Both the position numbers and the translations under genes were made by a program. Source: Rhodanobacter sp. L36 (GTDB lineage Bacteria > Pseudomonadota > Gammaproteobacteria > Xanthomonadales > Rhodanobacteraceae). From it: a DNA stretch of 50,220 nt. Below, piece by piece: positions 8,942-17,931 of the stretch. The stretch lies in NCBI RefSeq assembly GCF_009765755.1, contig NZ_LMUV01000006.1, positions 1 to 50,220 on the forward strand, in the 5' to 3' direction. The stretch's first letter is position 1, and every line of letters starts with the position of its first letter. Under the pieces are notes generated by a model. It was not told the origin of the DNA. It searched no databases and saw only the letters and a program-made list of their open reading frames with translations.

Positions 8942-9466
8942 TCAATGCAGTGCAAGAAGCCCGAGCGCCAGAACGATGGCCGCGAAAATTCCCGCCACCA
9001 CGTCGTCGACCATCACGCCCGTGCCGTCTTTCATGTGACGATCGAGCCAGCTGATCGGCCAGGGTTTCCATACGTCGAACAGACGGAACAACGCGAAACC
9101 GGTACCGACCATCCACCAGGCGAAACCGCTGGCAGGCAGAAACGCGGGAATCAGCAATGGCAACAATGCGATCCATTGTCCGATGAATTCGTCCCACACC
9201 ACGCTGCGGTGATCAGCCACGCCGATGGCGCGGCCGGCGACGTTGCATGCCCACACACCCACGACATAGCCGACGATCAGCACGGCCACATAGATCGGCA
9301 AAGACAGTTGGCGCAGCCACAACCATGGAATCAACGCGGCCATCGAACCGGATGTGCCTTGCGCCACCGGCGTGAGTCCGGAGCCGAATCCGCAGGCGAG
9401 CCAACCTGCAGGCGTTGCGAGCAAGGCGCGGCGCTGTTCGGCGCTCAGGCTTTTCTTGAGCTTCAT
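8942..9466 (-). CDS. pgpA: Phosphatidylglycerophosphatase A
   Basis: 174-residue integral membrane phosphatase that removes phosphate from phosphatidylglycerophosphate to give phosphatidylglycerol. Family motifs are present: GFGSGLTPVAQGTSGS, WDEFIGQW and the C-terminal VMVDDVVAGI. Three to four membrane segments are visible. The start is uncertain: ATG 9466 overlaps nothing vital, while ATG 9496 would add 10 residues and overlap thiL by 19 bases; neither has a good ribosome site. It overlaps or abuts thiL, so translational coupling is likely. The thiL-pgpA pair is common in gammaproteobacteria. Confidence 0.9.
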   Translation of the reverse strand: MKLKKSLSAEQRRALLATPAGWLACGFGSGLTPVAQGTSGSMAALIPWLWLRQLSLPIYVAVLIVGYVVGVWACNVAGRAIGVADHRSVVWDEFIGQWIALLPLLIPAFLPASGFAWWMVGTGFALFRLFDVWKPWPISWLDRHMKDGTGVMVDDVVAGIFAAIVLALGLLALH

Positions 9467-9477
9467 GGTTTCGGCAT

Positions 9478-10446
9478 TCACGCGAAGTGCTCCCATCCCT
9501 GTGGTTCATCAACGAGCCACTCGCCGTCCGCACCGCGCACGCGCACGCCGCTGCCCTCCACAATGCGGCCAATGCGCGTCACGCCGCAGCCGATGCGCGA
9601 CAGATCGGACTGCACGTCGGACAACTTCTTGCCCGGGACGGTGAAACACAGTTCGTAGTCGTCACCGCCAGCGAGTGCAAAGCGCAGCGCACTCGCATCA
9701 TCGTAGAGCGACATCAATGCGGAGGATCGTGGCAGCAACGCGGCATCGATTTCCGCGCCGACGCCGCTCGCGTTGCAGATATGTCCGAGGTCGGCGACGA
9801 GGCCATCGGAAATGTCGATGCATGCGCTCGCCTGCCCGCGCAACGCAGCGCCGGCAGCGAGTCGTGGCGTTGGCAGATTGAGGCGTTCGATCAGAAATTC
9901 GCGCAAGGCAGCGCGACTGTCGTCGACGGCCAGCGGACGCTGCAATGCATGCAATCCGGCCGCTGCATCACCGAGCGTGCCGGTGACCAGAATCGCATCG
10001 CCGACTTGCGCACGATCCCGTGTGAGTGCCTTGCCCGGCGGCACGAATCCGTGCACGGCCACGCTGATGCTCAACGGTCCGCGCGTCGTGTCGCCACCCA
10101 CCAGGGCAAGCCGATGCGATTGCGCCAACCTTGCAAAACCCGCCGCGAATCCATCAACGAAATCGGCGTCGGCGTCCGGCAATGTCAACGCCAGCAGCGC
10201 CCATGCCGGACTCGCGCCCATTGCCGCCAGATCGGAGAGATTCACCGCCAGCGATTTCCATCCAATATCCGCGGCCGCGGTGCCATGCGGAAAATGCACG
10301 CCGTCGACCAGCGTATCGATGGCGGCGACGAGCTCCTGCCCGACGGGCACGGCCAAAATTGCGGCGTCGTCGCCGATGCCGAGGCGCACATCGTCGCGCG
10401 GTTGCGCGGTCAATTCACGGATGCGCTCGATCAGTCGGAATTCCAT
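9478..10446 (-). CDS. thiL: Thiamine-monophosphate kinase
   Basis: 322 residues, normal length. ThiL phosphorylates thiamine monophosphate to the cofactor thiamine diphosphate. The N-terminus MEFRLIERI, the magnesium-binding GIGDDAA, and the motifs VNLSDLAAMG, GGDTTRGP, ISDGLVADLGHI and GGDDYELCFT are diagnostic. AAAGG lies upstream of the ATG. It follows nusB by 78 bases and precedes pgpA, the usual order. Confidence 0.95.
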   Translation of the reverse strand: MEFRLIERIRELTAQPRDDVRLGIGDDAAILAVPVGQELVAAIDTLVDGVHFPHGTAAADIGWKSLAVNLSDLAAMGASPAWALLALTLPDADADFVDGFAAGFARLAQSHRLALVGGDTTRGPLSISVAVHGFVPPGKALTRDRAQVGDAILVTGTLGDAAAGLHALQRPLAVDDSRAALREFLIERLNLPTPRLAAGAALRGQASACIDISDGLVADLGHICNASGVGAEIDAALLPRSSALMSLYDDASALRFALAGGDDYELCFTVPGKKLSDVQSDLSRIGCGVTRIGRIVEGSGVRVRGADGEWLVDEPQGWEHFA

Positions 10447-10524
10447 CGAACCGCCTTTGCCTAGATACGAGCGACGAAGGGAAATCGCAGGAAGAAGTCG
10501 CGCGAAGCAAACGCGCGAAAGTGC

Positions 10525-10977
10525 TCAGCCCCGATGATTCTTTTCGACAACACGCAGCTCGCCCGCCAGCTTGTCGAGCACGCCATTGACGTAGCTGTGG
10601 CCATGATCGGCGCCGAAGCGCTTGGTGACTTCGATCGCTTCGTTGATCACGACGCGATACGGCACGTCGGGACGGAATTTCAATTCGTACGCGGCCAGGC
10701 GCAACGCGGCGCGTTCGATCGGATCGACCTGCGCAACCTCGCGATCGATGTGCGGACGAAGCGCTTCATCCAGCGCGTCGACATTTTTTTCCACGCCATG
10801 CAGCAGATCCTCGAAGTATTCGAGGTCGGCGATTTCCATGTCCTGCTCGTGGCGGAACTGTTCGATCACCGCGTTCATGTGGCTGCCGCTCATCTGCCAC
10901 GCGTACAGCGCCTGCAACGCGCGGCGACGCGCGCGCGAACGCGCGGCCATATCGAGACCCTGCGGATGCTGGGCCAT
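10525..10977 (-). CDS. nusB: Transcription antitermination factor NusB
   Basis: 150 residues. NusB binds boxA RNA with NusE (S10) to promote rRNA antitermination. Recognisable elements are RSRARRRALQALYAWQM, the all-helical core and the C-terminal VINEAIEVTKRFGAD ... FVNGVLDKL-type motif (here YVNGVLDKLAGELR). Its ATG overlaps the ribH stop as TAATG, so translation is coupled to ribH. Confidence 0.96.
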   Translation of the reverse strand: MAQHPQGLDMAARSRARRRALQALYAWQMSGSHMNAVIEQFRHEQDMEIADLEYFEDLLHGVEKNVDALDEALRPHIDREVAQVDPIERAALRLAAYELKFRPDVPYRVVINEAIEVTKRFGADHGHSYVNGVLDKLAGELRVVEKNHRG

Positions 10978-11438
10978 TACAACTTCCCGTAGAGATTGAC
11001 CATCTCGAGCACGGCGATCGCTGCATCGGCGCCCTTGTTCCCGGCCTTGGTACCGGAGCGTTCGATCGCCTGCTCGATGCTGTCGGTGGTCAGCACGCCG
11101 AAGCTTACCGGTACGCCGGAATCCAGCGCAGCTTTCGCCAGGCCTTTTGCGCATTCGCCAGCGACGAAATCGAAGTGAGGCGTCGAACCGCGAATCACGG
11201 CACCCAGCGCGATCACCGCCACATACTTGCCCGAGGCGGCGAGCTTGTGCGCGACCAGTGCGATTTCCCAGGCGCCGGGCACGCGCACCAGTTCGATCGC
11301 GTCGTCTTTCACGCCGTGGCGCACCAGCGCGTCGCGCGCACCGGCAACCAGCGGCTCGACGACGAAGCCGTTGAAACGTCCGGCGACGATGGCGAAGCGG
11401 CCTTTCGGCGTGGCGAAATCGCCTTCGATGATCTTCAT
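10977..11438 (-). CDS. ribH: 6,7-dimethyl-8-ribityllumazine synthase
   Basis: 153 residues. RibH condenses 5-amino-6-ribitylamino-uracil with 3,4-dihydroxy-2-butanone 4-phosphate to form the riboflavin precursor. Substrate-binding motifs [40 protein letters not shown] and [15 protein letters not shown] are intact, including the catalytic His of TPHFD. It overlaps nusB and belongs to the operon behind the FMN riboswitch, but an LD-carboxypeptidase gene separates it from ribBX. Confidence 0.97.
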   Translation of the reverse strand: MKIIEGDFATPKGRFAIVAGRFNGFVVEPLVAGARDALVRHGVKDDAIELVRVPGAWEIALVAHKLAASGKYVAVIALGAVIRGSTPHFDFVAGECAKGLAKAALDSGVPVSFGVLTTDSIEQAIERSGTKAGNKGADAAIAVLEMVNLYGKL

Positions 11439-11482
11439 TGCGTCATTCCTCGGTGGGCGCGAGCCCTTGCAGACCAGCCATT

Positions 11483-12445
11483 TTACGGGTTTGCAGATGG
11501 TCCTGCTCGCTCTTTGCCATCGGCAGGCGCGTGCAGGTGCGGATAGTTGCTGAAACTTAATTCGGCTTCGCCGGCTGCGACATGCAGGCGCGCAGGCGCA
11601 CCGAACGGCAAGGTCAGCTGCACGTCGCCATGGCCGTGCGGCAGTCCGTCGATCACCGGTATGCCCGCGACCGAGTGAATCTGCGCGAATGCCGCTTCGA
11701 GGTCGTAGCCGTTGTCGCGATGCCCCGGTTTGCAGGCGCTGAAACTTCCAAGCACGAGCGCGCGTTGCCTGCGAAGCACGCCTGAAAGATGCAATTGGTA
11801 GAGCAGCCGTTCGATGCGAAACGGCGGTTCGCCGATGTCCTCGACAAACAGGATGCCGTCATCGATGACGGGGAAATACGGCGTGCCGATCAGGCTGCAC
11901 AACACGGCAAGGTTGCCGCCCCACAGCGGACCTTGCACGTCGGTGTCGACGTCGCTCGCCGTTTGCCAATGGACCGAAGAAGCCGACGACGTCGCCGTGT
12001 TCCACAAACTCTTCCAGGTCAGATCACCAGGCGATTCCGCGCCAAGGTCCGCGAGCAACGGGCCACTGAAAGTGATCAGGCCGCTCTTCGCATGCAGCGC
12101 CATTTGCAACGCTGTGAAATCGCTGTGCCCGACGAGCAAGGTGGATGCGTCGGCCAGACGTTCGCGCAACGCGCCGTAATTGAGGTGCGGCAGCAGTCGC
12201 GTGGCGCCGTAGCCGCCACGCGTCACGAGCGCGATATCCGGCAGGTCGACCCTCGTCGCCAGCGCATTGATGTCCGATGCGCGTTCGCTGTCGCTACCGG
12301 CGAAACGCAGTTCGGTGCGATCGAGTACTTCGAGCCCTTCCACTTCGCAACCGGCATCACGAAGTCGCGCCACGCCACGCAACATCGCCGCGCGGTCGTG
12401 CGGATAACCGGAAGGAGCGATCAGTCGGACGCGAATGGCTGGCAT
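11483..12445 (-). CDS. LD-carboxypeptidase (muramoyltetrapeptide carboxypeptidase, S66)
   Basis: 320-residue S66-family peptidase, predicted to trim the terminal D-alanine of murein tetrapeptides during cytoplasmic peptidoglycan recycling. The family motifs are LIAPSG near the N-terminus, [12 protein letters not shown], the nucleophile Ser in [41 protein letters not shown] and the His-rich [12 protein letters not shown]. No signal peptide is visible. It sits inside the riboflavin operon between ribBX and ribH, with a REP-like inverted repeat upstream. No metabolic link to riboflavin is apparent. Confidence 0.9.
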   Translation of the reverse strand: MPAIRVRLIAPSGYPHDRAAMLRGVARLRDAGCEVEGLEVLDRTELRFAGSDSERASDINALATRVDLPDIALVTRGGYGATRLLPHLNYGALRERLADASTLLVGHSDFTALQMALHAKSGLITFSGPLLADLGAESPGDLTWKSLWNTATSSASSVHWQTASDVDTDVQGPLWGGNLAVLCSLIGTPYFPVIDDGILFVEDIGEPPFRIERLLYQLHLSGVLRRQRALVLGSFSACKPGHRDNGYDLEAAFAQIHSVAGIPVIDGLPHGHGDVQLTLPFGAPARLHVAAGEAELSFSNYPHLHAPADGKERAGPSANP

Positions 12446-12536
12446 GAGAGTGTTCGATGGAAGAAGGTCGGATTATGCGGCGAAGGTGCAGCAACTGCAG
12501 GGCAAATCAATGACCGGGAACCGCACATTACCCGGC

Positions 12537-12606
12537 AGGAGCGCACCCTGTGCGCGCTGCTCTCCATCAACTCAGGAAGAGCAATCGCGCACAGGCTGCG
12601 CTCCTA
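12537..12606. repeat. REP-like inverted repeat between ribBX and the LD-carboxypeptidase gene
   Basis: Two 20-base arms, aggagcgcaccctgtgcgcg (12537-12556) and cgcgcacaggctgcgctcct (12587-12606), form an almost perfect inverted repeat. The wording 'GTAGGAGCGCAGCCTGTGCGCG' is characteristic of dispersed REP elements of Pseudomonas and Xanthomonadales genomes. The right arm ends on the stop codon of ribBX, so transcripts here can fold into a strong hairpin that may stabilise or attenuate the mRNA. Confidence 0.75.
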
Positions 12607-13695
12607 CACGTATTCCACGACCTCAAGCCCGAACCCGGCCAGGCCGACGAGTTTGCGCGGCGTGCCGAGCAAGCGCAGGCGACGCACGCCAAGGTCGGCC
12701 AGCATCTGCGCGCCCAGGCCAAGCTGTCGCCATTCCTGTTGCTGCACTTCTTCCGGCGCCTGCGTGCTGGGTTGACGACCGAGTCGTGCGAGCAAGGCTT
12801 CTGGCGTGTCTTCGCCGGACAGCACCAGCAATACGCCGCGGTCCTCGTCGGCGATGCGGCGCAATGCCGAGGTCACGGTGAGGCCGAGATCATCGCGCTG
12901 CAGATGCAACACGTCGGACAAGGTGTTGCGCACATGCACACGCGACAGCACCGGCGCGCCATCGTCGACAGCACCACGCACCAGCGCGAAATGCAGTCCG
13001 CGACGGATGACGTCGCGATACGCGAACAGGCGGAACGTGCCGAACTCGGTCTGCACTTTCTCCTCGTGCACGCGCTGCACGGTCTTCTCGGTTTCCAGCC
13101 GGTAGCGGATCAGGTCGGCGATCGAGCCGATCTTCAGTCCGTGTTTCTGCGCGAAGATTTCCAGCTCGGGTCGGCGCGCCATCGAACCGTCTTCGTGCAG
13201 CACCTCGATCAGCACGGCGGAGGGTTCGAGGCCGGCGAGCGCAGCGAGATCGCAGCCGGCTTCGGTGTGGCCGGCACGCGTCAGTACGCCGCCGGGTTGT
13301 GCGGTGAGCGGAAAGATATGGCCCGGCTGCGACAGATCCTGCGGCTTCGCGTCCGCCCTCACCGCCACCTGGATCGTGCGCGCGCGATCGTGCGCGGAGA
13401 TGCCGGTGGTGACGCCTTCAGCCGCTTCGATCGAGACGGTGAAGTTGGTGTGGTAAGCCGAAGTGTTGTCGCTGACCATCGGCTTCAGGCCGAGCTGCCG
13501 CGTGCGCTGCTCGGTCAGCGTGACGCAGACCAGCCCGCGCGCTTCGCGCACCATGAAGTTGATGTCTTCCGCGCGGACTTTTTCGGCGGCCATGATCAGA
13601 TCACCTTCGTTCTCGCGATCCTCGTCATCGAGGATCACCACCATGCGGCCGGCACGGATGTCTTCGAGGATTTCGGGAATGGTGTTGAAGGGCAT
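12604..13695 (-). CDS. ribB: 3,4-dihydroxy-2-butanone 4-phosphate synthase with degenerate GTP cyclohydrolase II-like domain (RibBX type)
   Basis: 363 residues. The N-terminal half (1-205) is a complete DHBP synthase: [16 protein letters not shown], the acidic metal site, [10 protein letters not shown] and [12 protein letters not shown]. The C-terminal half (about 210-363) resembles GTP cyclohydrolase II, but the zinc-binding cysteines expected around 'RVHSECLTGD...RCDCG' are absent; the segment reads [20 protein letters not shown]. This matches the RibBX variant described in Proteobacteria, so a separate active RibA must be encoded elsewhere. The start is ATG 13695; a TTG two codons earlier is less likely. 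Confidence 0.93.
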   Translation of the reverse strand: MPFNTIPEILEDIRAGRMVVILDDEDRENEGDLIMAAEKVRAEDINFMVREARGLVCVTLTEQRTRQLGLKPMVSDNTSAYHTNFTVSIEAAEGVTTGISAHDRARTIQVAVRADAKPQDLSQPGHIFPLTAQPGGVLTRAGHTEAGCDLAALAGLEPSAVLIEVLHEDGSMARRPELEIFAQKHGLKIGSIADLIRYRLETEKTVQRVHEEKVQTEFGTFRLFAYRDVIRRGLHFALVRGAVDDGAPVLSRVHVRNTLSDVLHLQRDDLGLTVTSALRRIADEDRGVLLVLSGEDTPEALLARLGRQPSTQAPEEVQQQEWRQLGLGAQMLADLGVRRLRLLGTPRKLVGLAGFGLEVVEYV

Positions 13696-13760
13696 GGGCA
13701 AAGTCCGGAAGGAGAACAGAAGCGGGGAACGGAAAAATCGTTATTTCAAATCTGAAACGA

Positions 13761-14402
13761 TCACGCGAATCCGTGCTGCTTGAGGAACGCCTCGTCCAGT
13801 CGTGGCGCTTCGCCGCTGGAAAGGAGGCGTTCGACGTAGCGTGCGATCACGTCGACTTCAATGTTCACCGCATCGCCGACGCGACGCGCGTTAAACGCGG
13901 TGTGCTCGACCGTGTGCGGAATCAGGTTGACGCCGAAGCGCTGCGCCTTCACTTCATTCACCGTGAGGCTGGTGCCATCGATGCACACCGAACCCTTCGC
14001 AGCGATGTAACGCGATAGTGTCGCGGGCACTTCAAACGTCCAGCGTTGCGAGCGACCGTCGGGCGTGATGGAGATCACCTTGCCGAGGCCGTCGACATGA
14101 CCGGATACCAGATGGCCGCCGAGCCGGTCGGCCAGTCGCAAGGCCTTTTCGAGGTTCACCGCATCGCCGGGCTTCAACGCGCCCAGCGAAGTCAGCGACA
14201 GAGTTTCGTTGGAGACGTCCGCGCCGAAGCCGCGCGCATCGAGCGTCACCGCCGTGAGGCACACGCCGGAAACGGCGATGGAGTCACCGAGTTGCACATC
14301 GGAAAGATCGAGGTCGGCCGTGTCGATGACGAGGCGCACGTCGCCGCCGCGTGGTTCGAGACGCGCGACGCGACCCACGGTCTGGATGATGCCGGTAAAC
14401 AT
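13761..14402 (-). CDS. ribE: Riboflavin synthase, alpha subunit
   Basis: 213 residues. It dismutates two lumazine molecules into riboflavin and its pyrimidine precursor. The start [10 protein letters not shown] is diagnostic, with GGGAG 7 bases upstream. The two lumazine-binding repeats are seen: [14 protein letters not shown] with [10 protein letters not shown], and [15 protein letters not shown] with [11 protein letters not shown]. It is the first gene after the FMN riboswitch and its terminator-like hairpin, so it responds directly to flavin mononucleotide. Confidence 0.96.
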   Translation of the reverse strand: MFTGIIQTVGRVARLEPRGGDVRLVIDTADLDLSDVQLGDSIAVSGVCLTAVTLDARGFGADVSNETLSLTSLGALKPGDAVNLEKALRLADRLGGHLVSGHVDGLGKVISITPDGRSQRWTFEVPATLSRYIAAKGSVCIDGTSLTVNEVKAQRFGVNLIPHTVEHTAFNARRVGDAVNIEVDVIARYVERLLSSGEAPRLDEAFLKQHGFA

Positions 14403-14477
14403 CAGCGCACTCCCGGGGGGAGCGAGCGACGAAGAATGGATGACTTGGTCATGGCACGTTTCCCGCTGCAAAGCTGC

Positions 14478-14515
14478 GAAAAACGCCCTCAAGGCGTATG
14501 GCACGCGCACGCCAT
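14478..14515 (-). terminator. Expression platform of the FMN riboswitch (intrinsic terminator)
   Basis: On the minus strand ACGCC-TTGAG-GGCGT is followed by a run of T (14478-14498), a short intrinsic terminator. Just before it, ATGGC and GCCAT (14498-14515) flank a GC-rich loop, and a GGCGT there could pair with the ACGCC of the terminator stem as an alternative. This layout suggests transcriptional control between aptamer and ribE. Confidence 0.6.
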
Positions 14516-14532
14516 GAAAGCGTGCAAGCACC

Positions 14533-14716
14533 GTCTTCTTTTATCCGGACTTTGGACGCTGCCGTTGTAATGGCATCGTCTGAACCGTCGGCTCCGGCAT
14601 CGCACCGGATCTGCTGACCCTTCGTCGTCTCGGCGAAGGCGCTCGCGGGCTCGTGTCGCTCGGATCGAGCGAGACACTTACCGCCGGTGGGGAATCTCAC
14701 CCCGCCCTGAAGACGT
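14533..14716 (-). ncRNA. FMN riboswitch (RFN element)
   Basis: Read on the minus strand, the region begins TTCAGGGCGGGGTGAGATTC, continues CCCCACCGGCGGTAA, contains AGCCCGCGAGCGC, GGTCAGCAGATCCGGTGC, CCGGAGCCGACGGTT and ends GTCCGGATAAAAGAAGACGG. These are the conserved blocks of the RFN aptamer, in order. It lies 131 bases upstream of ribE and should repress the ribE-ribBX-ribH operon when FMN is high. ribD lies upstream of it and is not under its control. Confidence 0.95.
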
Positions 14717-14749
14717 CGTAGTGGTTCATGCCGGCGAGCCGACCGGCGG

Positions 14750-14755
14750 ATTCTA
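14750..14755 (-). promoter_or_regulatory. Possible -10 box of the riboflavin operon
   Basis: TAGAAT on the minus strand lies 34 bases upstream of the aptamer start, a suitable place for the promoter that feeds the riboswitch. No convincing -35 box was found 17 bases further up, so this is tentative. Confidence 0.35.
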
Positions 14756-14817
14756 GCATCGCGAGGCCGCATGCCTGTTGTGTGCCAGGAAGAATGCAGC
14801 GTTTCCCTCGCGCTGTT

Positions 14818-15834
14818 TCACGCGGTTCCATGCATGCCGCGCCGGTATTGCATCAGCACCTTATCCATCACGCGACTGGTGCGTGCGCCGCTCTCGGCAG
14901 TGGATGGGCATGCGCCGACTTGCCCGCACAACTCGGCGATGATGGTTTCGATCAACGGCTGCTGGATATGCGTCGGATTGTCGACTCGATATTCGCGCGT
15001 GCCGTTCGCCGTCTCCAGCCGGATCGGACCATCACCGAACGTGGCGAATGCGAGACGGCCTTCGCTGCCGATCACCTCGATCATGTCATGCCGCGCGAAG
15101 CTGCCGAAATTCCACAAGCCGGTGCCGAGCATGCCGCCATCAAATGCGAATGACATCGCCACGCTGTCTTCCGGCGCATACGCACCGAGCTGATTCGAAG
15201 CGCGACCGCCGACTTCGGCAATCGGACCAAACAGCCAATCCAGAATATCCAGCGTGTGGCAACCGATATCCATGAACACGCCGCCGCCAGAGATCGCCGC
15301 ATGCACATGCCACGGCAGATTCTCCGGATCGTGGTAACGCGGTTCGTGCGGCTCGTACAACACCGTGTTCACGATGCGCGGCACGCCGATCACGCGCTCG
15401 TCGAACAACAGCGCCCGCACGGTGTGAAAGCGCGGCAGCATGCGTCGGTAGTACGCGACGAACACCGGCACATTGGCCGCGCGACCGGCGCGGATAATCG
15501 TGTCGCACTCGGTCGCATCCATCGCCATGGGCTTTTCCACATACACCGGCTTGCCGGCGGCGATGCTCATCAACGCGTATTTCAGATGCGAGGAAGGCGG
15601 CGTGGCGATGTAAACGGCGTCCACTTTCGGATCGGCGATCAACGCGGCGGCATCGTCGTACCACGCCGGCACGCCATGGCGGTGCGCATAGTCACGCGCC
15701 TTGTCGCCATCGCGGCGCATCACCGCGACCAGCGCGGAATGTCCGGCCTTCTGGAAGGCCGGGCCGCTTTTCACTTCGGTGACATTGCCGCAACCGATGA
15801 TGCCCCAGCCGATGGTTTCGCCCACGTCATTCAT
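14818..15834 (-). CDS. Gfo/Idh/MocA-family NAD(P)-dependent oxidoreductase
   Basis: 338 residues. The N-terminal Rossmann domain has GWGIIGCGNVTEVKSGPAF and the family motif GKPVYVEKPMAMDATECD, with Lys in EKP. The C-terminal alpha/beta domain carries GGGVFMDIGCHTLDILDWLFG, including the Asp-x-x-x-His pair typical of catalysis in this family. It lies 27 bases downstream of ribD and just before the riboswitch-controlled operon. The substrate, probably a sugar or polyol, is unknown, and there is no evident role in flavin synthesis. Confidence 0.9.
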   Translation of the reverse strand: MNDVGETIGWGIIGCGNVTEVKSGPAFQKAGHSALVAVMRRDGDKARDYAHRHGVPAWYDDAAALIADPKVDAVYIATPPSSHLKYALMSIAAGKPVYVEKPMAMDATECDTIIRAGRAANVPVFVAYYRRMLPRFHTVRALLFDERVIGVPRIVNTVLYEPHEPRYHDPENLPWHVHAAISGGGVFMDIGCHTLDILDWLFGPIAEVGGRASNQLGAYAPEDSVAMSFAFDGGMLGTGLWNFGSFARHDMIEVIGSEGRLAFATFGDGPIRLETANGTREYRVDNPTHIQQPLIETIIAELCGQVGACPSTAESGARTSRVMDKVLMQYRRGMHGTA

Positions 15835-15861
15835 CCTTCATCGGCAAGCATTGCGTGTTGA

Positions 15862-16959
15862 TCAGAGTTTGGCGGGACGCAGACGCAGGCGGATATCGTC
15901 GCCGAGCATGCGGCGATCGACGGTGCGCAACTGCCAGCGATCGGCCATGTCGGTGAGTGCGGGAAGACGCAGCAATGGTTGCGCATCGTCGCCGAGGAAT
16001 AACGGCGCGACGTACAACAACAGCTCGTCGACCAGTCCTGCGGAAAACAGCGCACCGCAGAGCGTGTGGCCAGCCTCGACGTGCACTTCGTTGCAGCCAC
16101 GATCCGCCAGCAACGTCAGCACTGCGTGCAAGTCCAGCGCCTCGTCCTGCTCCGCCACCGACGCGCATTCGATGCGCTGATGGCGATTATCCGGCGTAAC
16201 CGTCGGCGCATGCAGCAACAGCGTGGGCGCCGCATCATCGAACACGTGACGGCCGCCCGGTATTTGAAAACGTCGATCGAGTACCACGCGCAACGGCGCA
16301 GCTGATGACTCGCCTTCAGGCAAGCGCGCCGTGAGCCGAGGGTCATCCGCCAGCACCGTACCGCTGCCGGCGAGGATCGCCGAGCTGCGTGCGCGCCACC
16401 GTTGCACGTCCGCACGCGCAGGCTCGCCGGTGATCCATGTCGACTCACCGTTCCCCAGCGCGGTGCGGCCATCGAGGCTCATCGCCAGCTTCACGCGAAC
16501 CCACGGTCGGCCACGTTCGATACGATGGAAAAAACCGATATTCAATTCGCGCGCCGCGTCCCGCATCAACCCGACATCGACAACCATCCTGGCCGCGCGA
16601 AGCAATTCGATGCCGCGTCCCGCCACCTGCGGAAACGGATCCTGCACGGCGATCACCACACGACGTATGCCCGCATCGATGAGCGCATTCGCGCACGGCG
16701 GCGTGCGACCGTGATGCGCACACGGCTCCAGCGTGACGTATGCGGTTGCGCCGCGCGCGCGATCGCCGGCTTCGCGCAGTGCGAACACTTCTGCATGCGG
16801 TTCGCCCGCGCGCTGATGCCAGCCTTCACCGAGGACTTGCGCATCACGTGCAATAACGCAACCCACGCGCGGATTCGGTTGTGTCGTGAAAAGGCCGCGC
16901 TCGGCCAGGCGCAACGCATGCGCCATGTGCGTGTGATCAATGGCGGAAAAAGTGTTCAC
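15862..16959 (-). CDS. ribD: Bifunctional riboflavin deaminase/reductase RibD
   Basis: 365 residues. The N-terminal deaminase domain has the zinc ligands HAEVFAL and EPCAHHGRTPPC. The C-terminal reductase domain (from about residue 150) has RVKLAMSLDGRTAL and VHVEAGHTLCGALF. It carries out two consecutive steps of riboflavin synthesis. The start is a GTG that overlaps the stop of the preceding gene as GTGA, indicating coupling; the next in-frame ATG would remove conserved residues. It is transcribed with nrdR-side genes, upstream of and separate from the FMN riboswitch. Confidence 0.95.
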   Translation of the reverse strand: MNTFSAIDHTHMAHALRLAERGLFTTQPNPRVGCVIARDAQVLGEGWHQRAGEPHAEVFALREAGDRARGATAYVTLEPCAHHGRTPPCANALIDAGIRRVVIAVQDPFPQVAGRGIELLRAARMVVDVGLMRDAARELNIGFFHRIERGRPWVRVKLAMSLDGRTALGNGESTWITGEPARADVQRWRARSSAILAGSGTVLADDPRLTARLPEGESSAAPLRVVLDRRFQIPGGRHVFDDAAPTLLLHAPTVTPDNRHQRIECASVAEQDEALDLHAVLTLLADRGCNEVHVEAGHTLCGALFSAGLVDELLLYVAPLFLGDDAQPLLRLPALTDMADRWQLRTVDRRMLGDDIRLRLRPAKL

Positions 16960-17291
16960 GGCTTCGCATCGTCAATGAGTGGACCAATCGGCGCCCACGC
17001 ATCGATCACCGATTGCAGTTCCTGTGCCGGAAACGAATCGGCGATTGCACGGGTGGCTGCCTCCTGCAACGCGGGATCGGCGTGCTCGCGACGGTATTGC
17101 TCGAAAAACTGGTCGCGCGCGTCGATGGACGGCCATCGCGCGATCGCCACCCAGCATCCGTCGCTATCCCTGAAGAGGCTCGAACCGCCGGAACCTGCGG
17201 CGAGGCCGAAGTCGGTAATGCGCTGCCAGTTCGCGATGAAATCCTGCTCGAGTCCGGAGTGCAGGCGCCAGCGGTAGATGGCTACGAACAC
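16956..17291 (-). CDS. Antibiotic-biosynthesis-monooxygenase-like small protein
   Basis: 111 residues beginning with GTG (GGAG 8 bases upstream). The pattern MFVAIYRWRLHSGLEQDFIANWQ at the N-terminus, WVAIARWPS in the middle and a helix DQFFEQYRRE resembles the dimeric ferredoxin-like ABM/DUF4188-type fold (written here in pieces). It is positioned between nrdR and ribD and overlaps ribD by four bases. Function unknown; proteins of this fold include cofactor-free monooxygenases and heme-degrading enzymes, but no catalytic residue can be named. Confidence 0.7.
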   Translation of the reverse strand: MFVAIYRWRLHSGLEQDFIANWQRITDFGLAAGSGGSSLFRDSDGCWVAIARWPSIDARDQFFEQYRREHADPALQEAATRAIADSFPAQELQSVIDAWAPIGPLIDDAKP

Positions 17292-17304
17292 GCGTCGAAC
17301 TCCG

Positions 17305-17826
17305 TCAACTCTTCTTGCCGCGCTTCATGTCGCTTTCGCCGAGCAGTGAAAGCTGCAGGCTTTCCAATCCCGGCAGGTCGCGTTCGAGCCGCTCGATTTC
17401 CTCGCGAAAGGCCTGCACGTCCTCGAAGCTGCGATAGACCGAGGCGAAGCGAACGTAAGCCACCTGATCGAGATTCTTCAACTCGCGCATTACCAGTTCA
17501 CCAACCTGCCGCGACGGCACTTCGCGCTCGCCGCTGCGACGCAGGTCGTTGACGATGGCGCGCACCGCAGCATCCACCGCCTCGCTGGTCACCGGACGTT
17601 TCTGCAGCGCGCGCTCGAAACTCACGCGCAACTTGCGTTCGTCGAAGGTCTCGCGCCGCTCGCCACTCTTCACCACCGTCGGCAGTTTCAGCTCCGCCGT
17701 TTCGAACGTGTTGAAGCGCTCGCCACACTGCTCGCACTCACGCCGACGACGCACGCTGCCGCCGTCATCAGTCAGGCGCGAATCGATGACGCGGGTGTCT
17801 TCGTGCTGGCAGAAGGGGCAATGCAT
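17305..17826 (-). CDS. nrdR: Transcriptional repressor NrdR
   Basis: 173 residues. NrdR senses ATP/dATP and represses ribonucleotide reductase genes. The zinc ribbon [17 protein letters not shown] ... [16 protein letters not shown] is complete, followed by the ATP-cone ([16 protein letters not shown] to [17 protein letters not shown]). The start at MHCPFC is invariant in the family. The glyA-nrdR-ribD order is common in gammaproteobacteria. A GGGAATC-rich repeat occupies the gap upstream. Confidence 0.97.
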   Translation of the reverse strand: MHCPFCQHEDTRVIDSRLTDDGGSVRRRRECEQCGERFNTFETAELKLPTVVKSGERRETFDERKLRVSFERALQKRPVTSEAVDAAVRAIVNDLRRSGEREVPSRQVGELVMRELKNLDQVAYVRFASVYRSFEDVQAFREEIERLERDLPGLESLQLSLLGESDMKRGKKS

Positions 17827-17830
17827 TCTT

Positions 17831-17929
17831 ATGCGAATCGGGAATGGAGAGTCGGGAATAGCGAGAAGCACGAGCCTGCACGGAACCGGCTGTTGCCGAT
17901 TCCCGATTCCCTGTTCCCGATTCCTCGCA
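17831..17929. repeat. Inverted cluster of GGGAATCGG-type repeats
   Basis: The gap between glyA and nrdR carries gcgaatcgggaatgg and gtcgggaat on the left and gccgattcccgattcc and gttcccgattcctcgc on the right. The halves are inverted copies about 35 bases apart, so the RNA can fold back. Similar GGGAATC repeats are scattered in Xanthomonadales intergenic regions (recalled, not searched). Confidence 0.65.
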
Positions 17930-17931
17930 TT

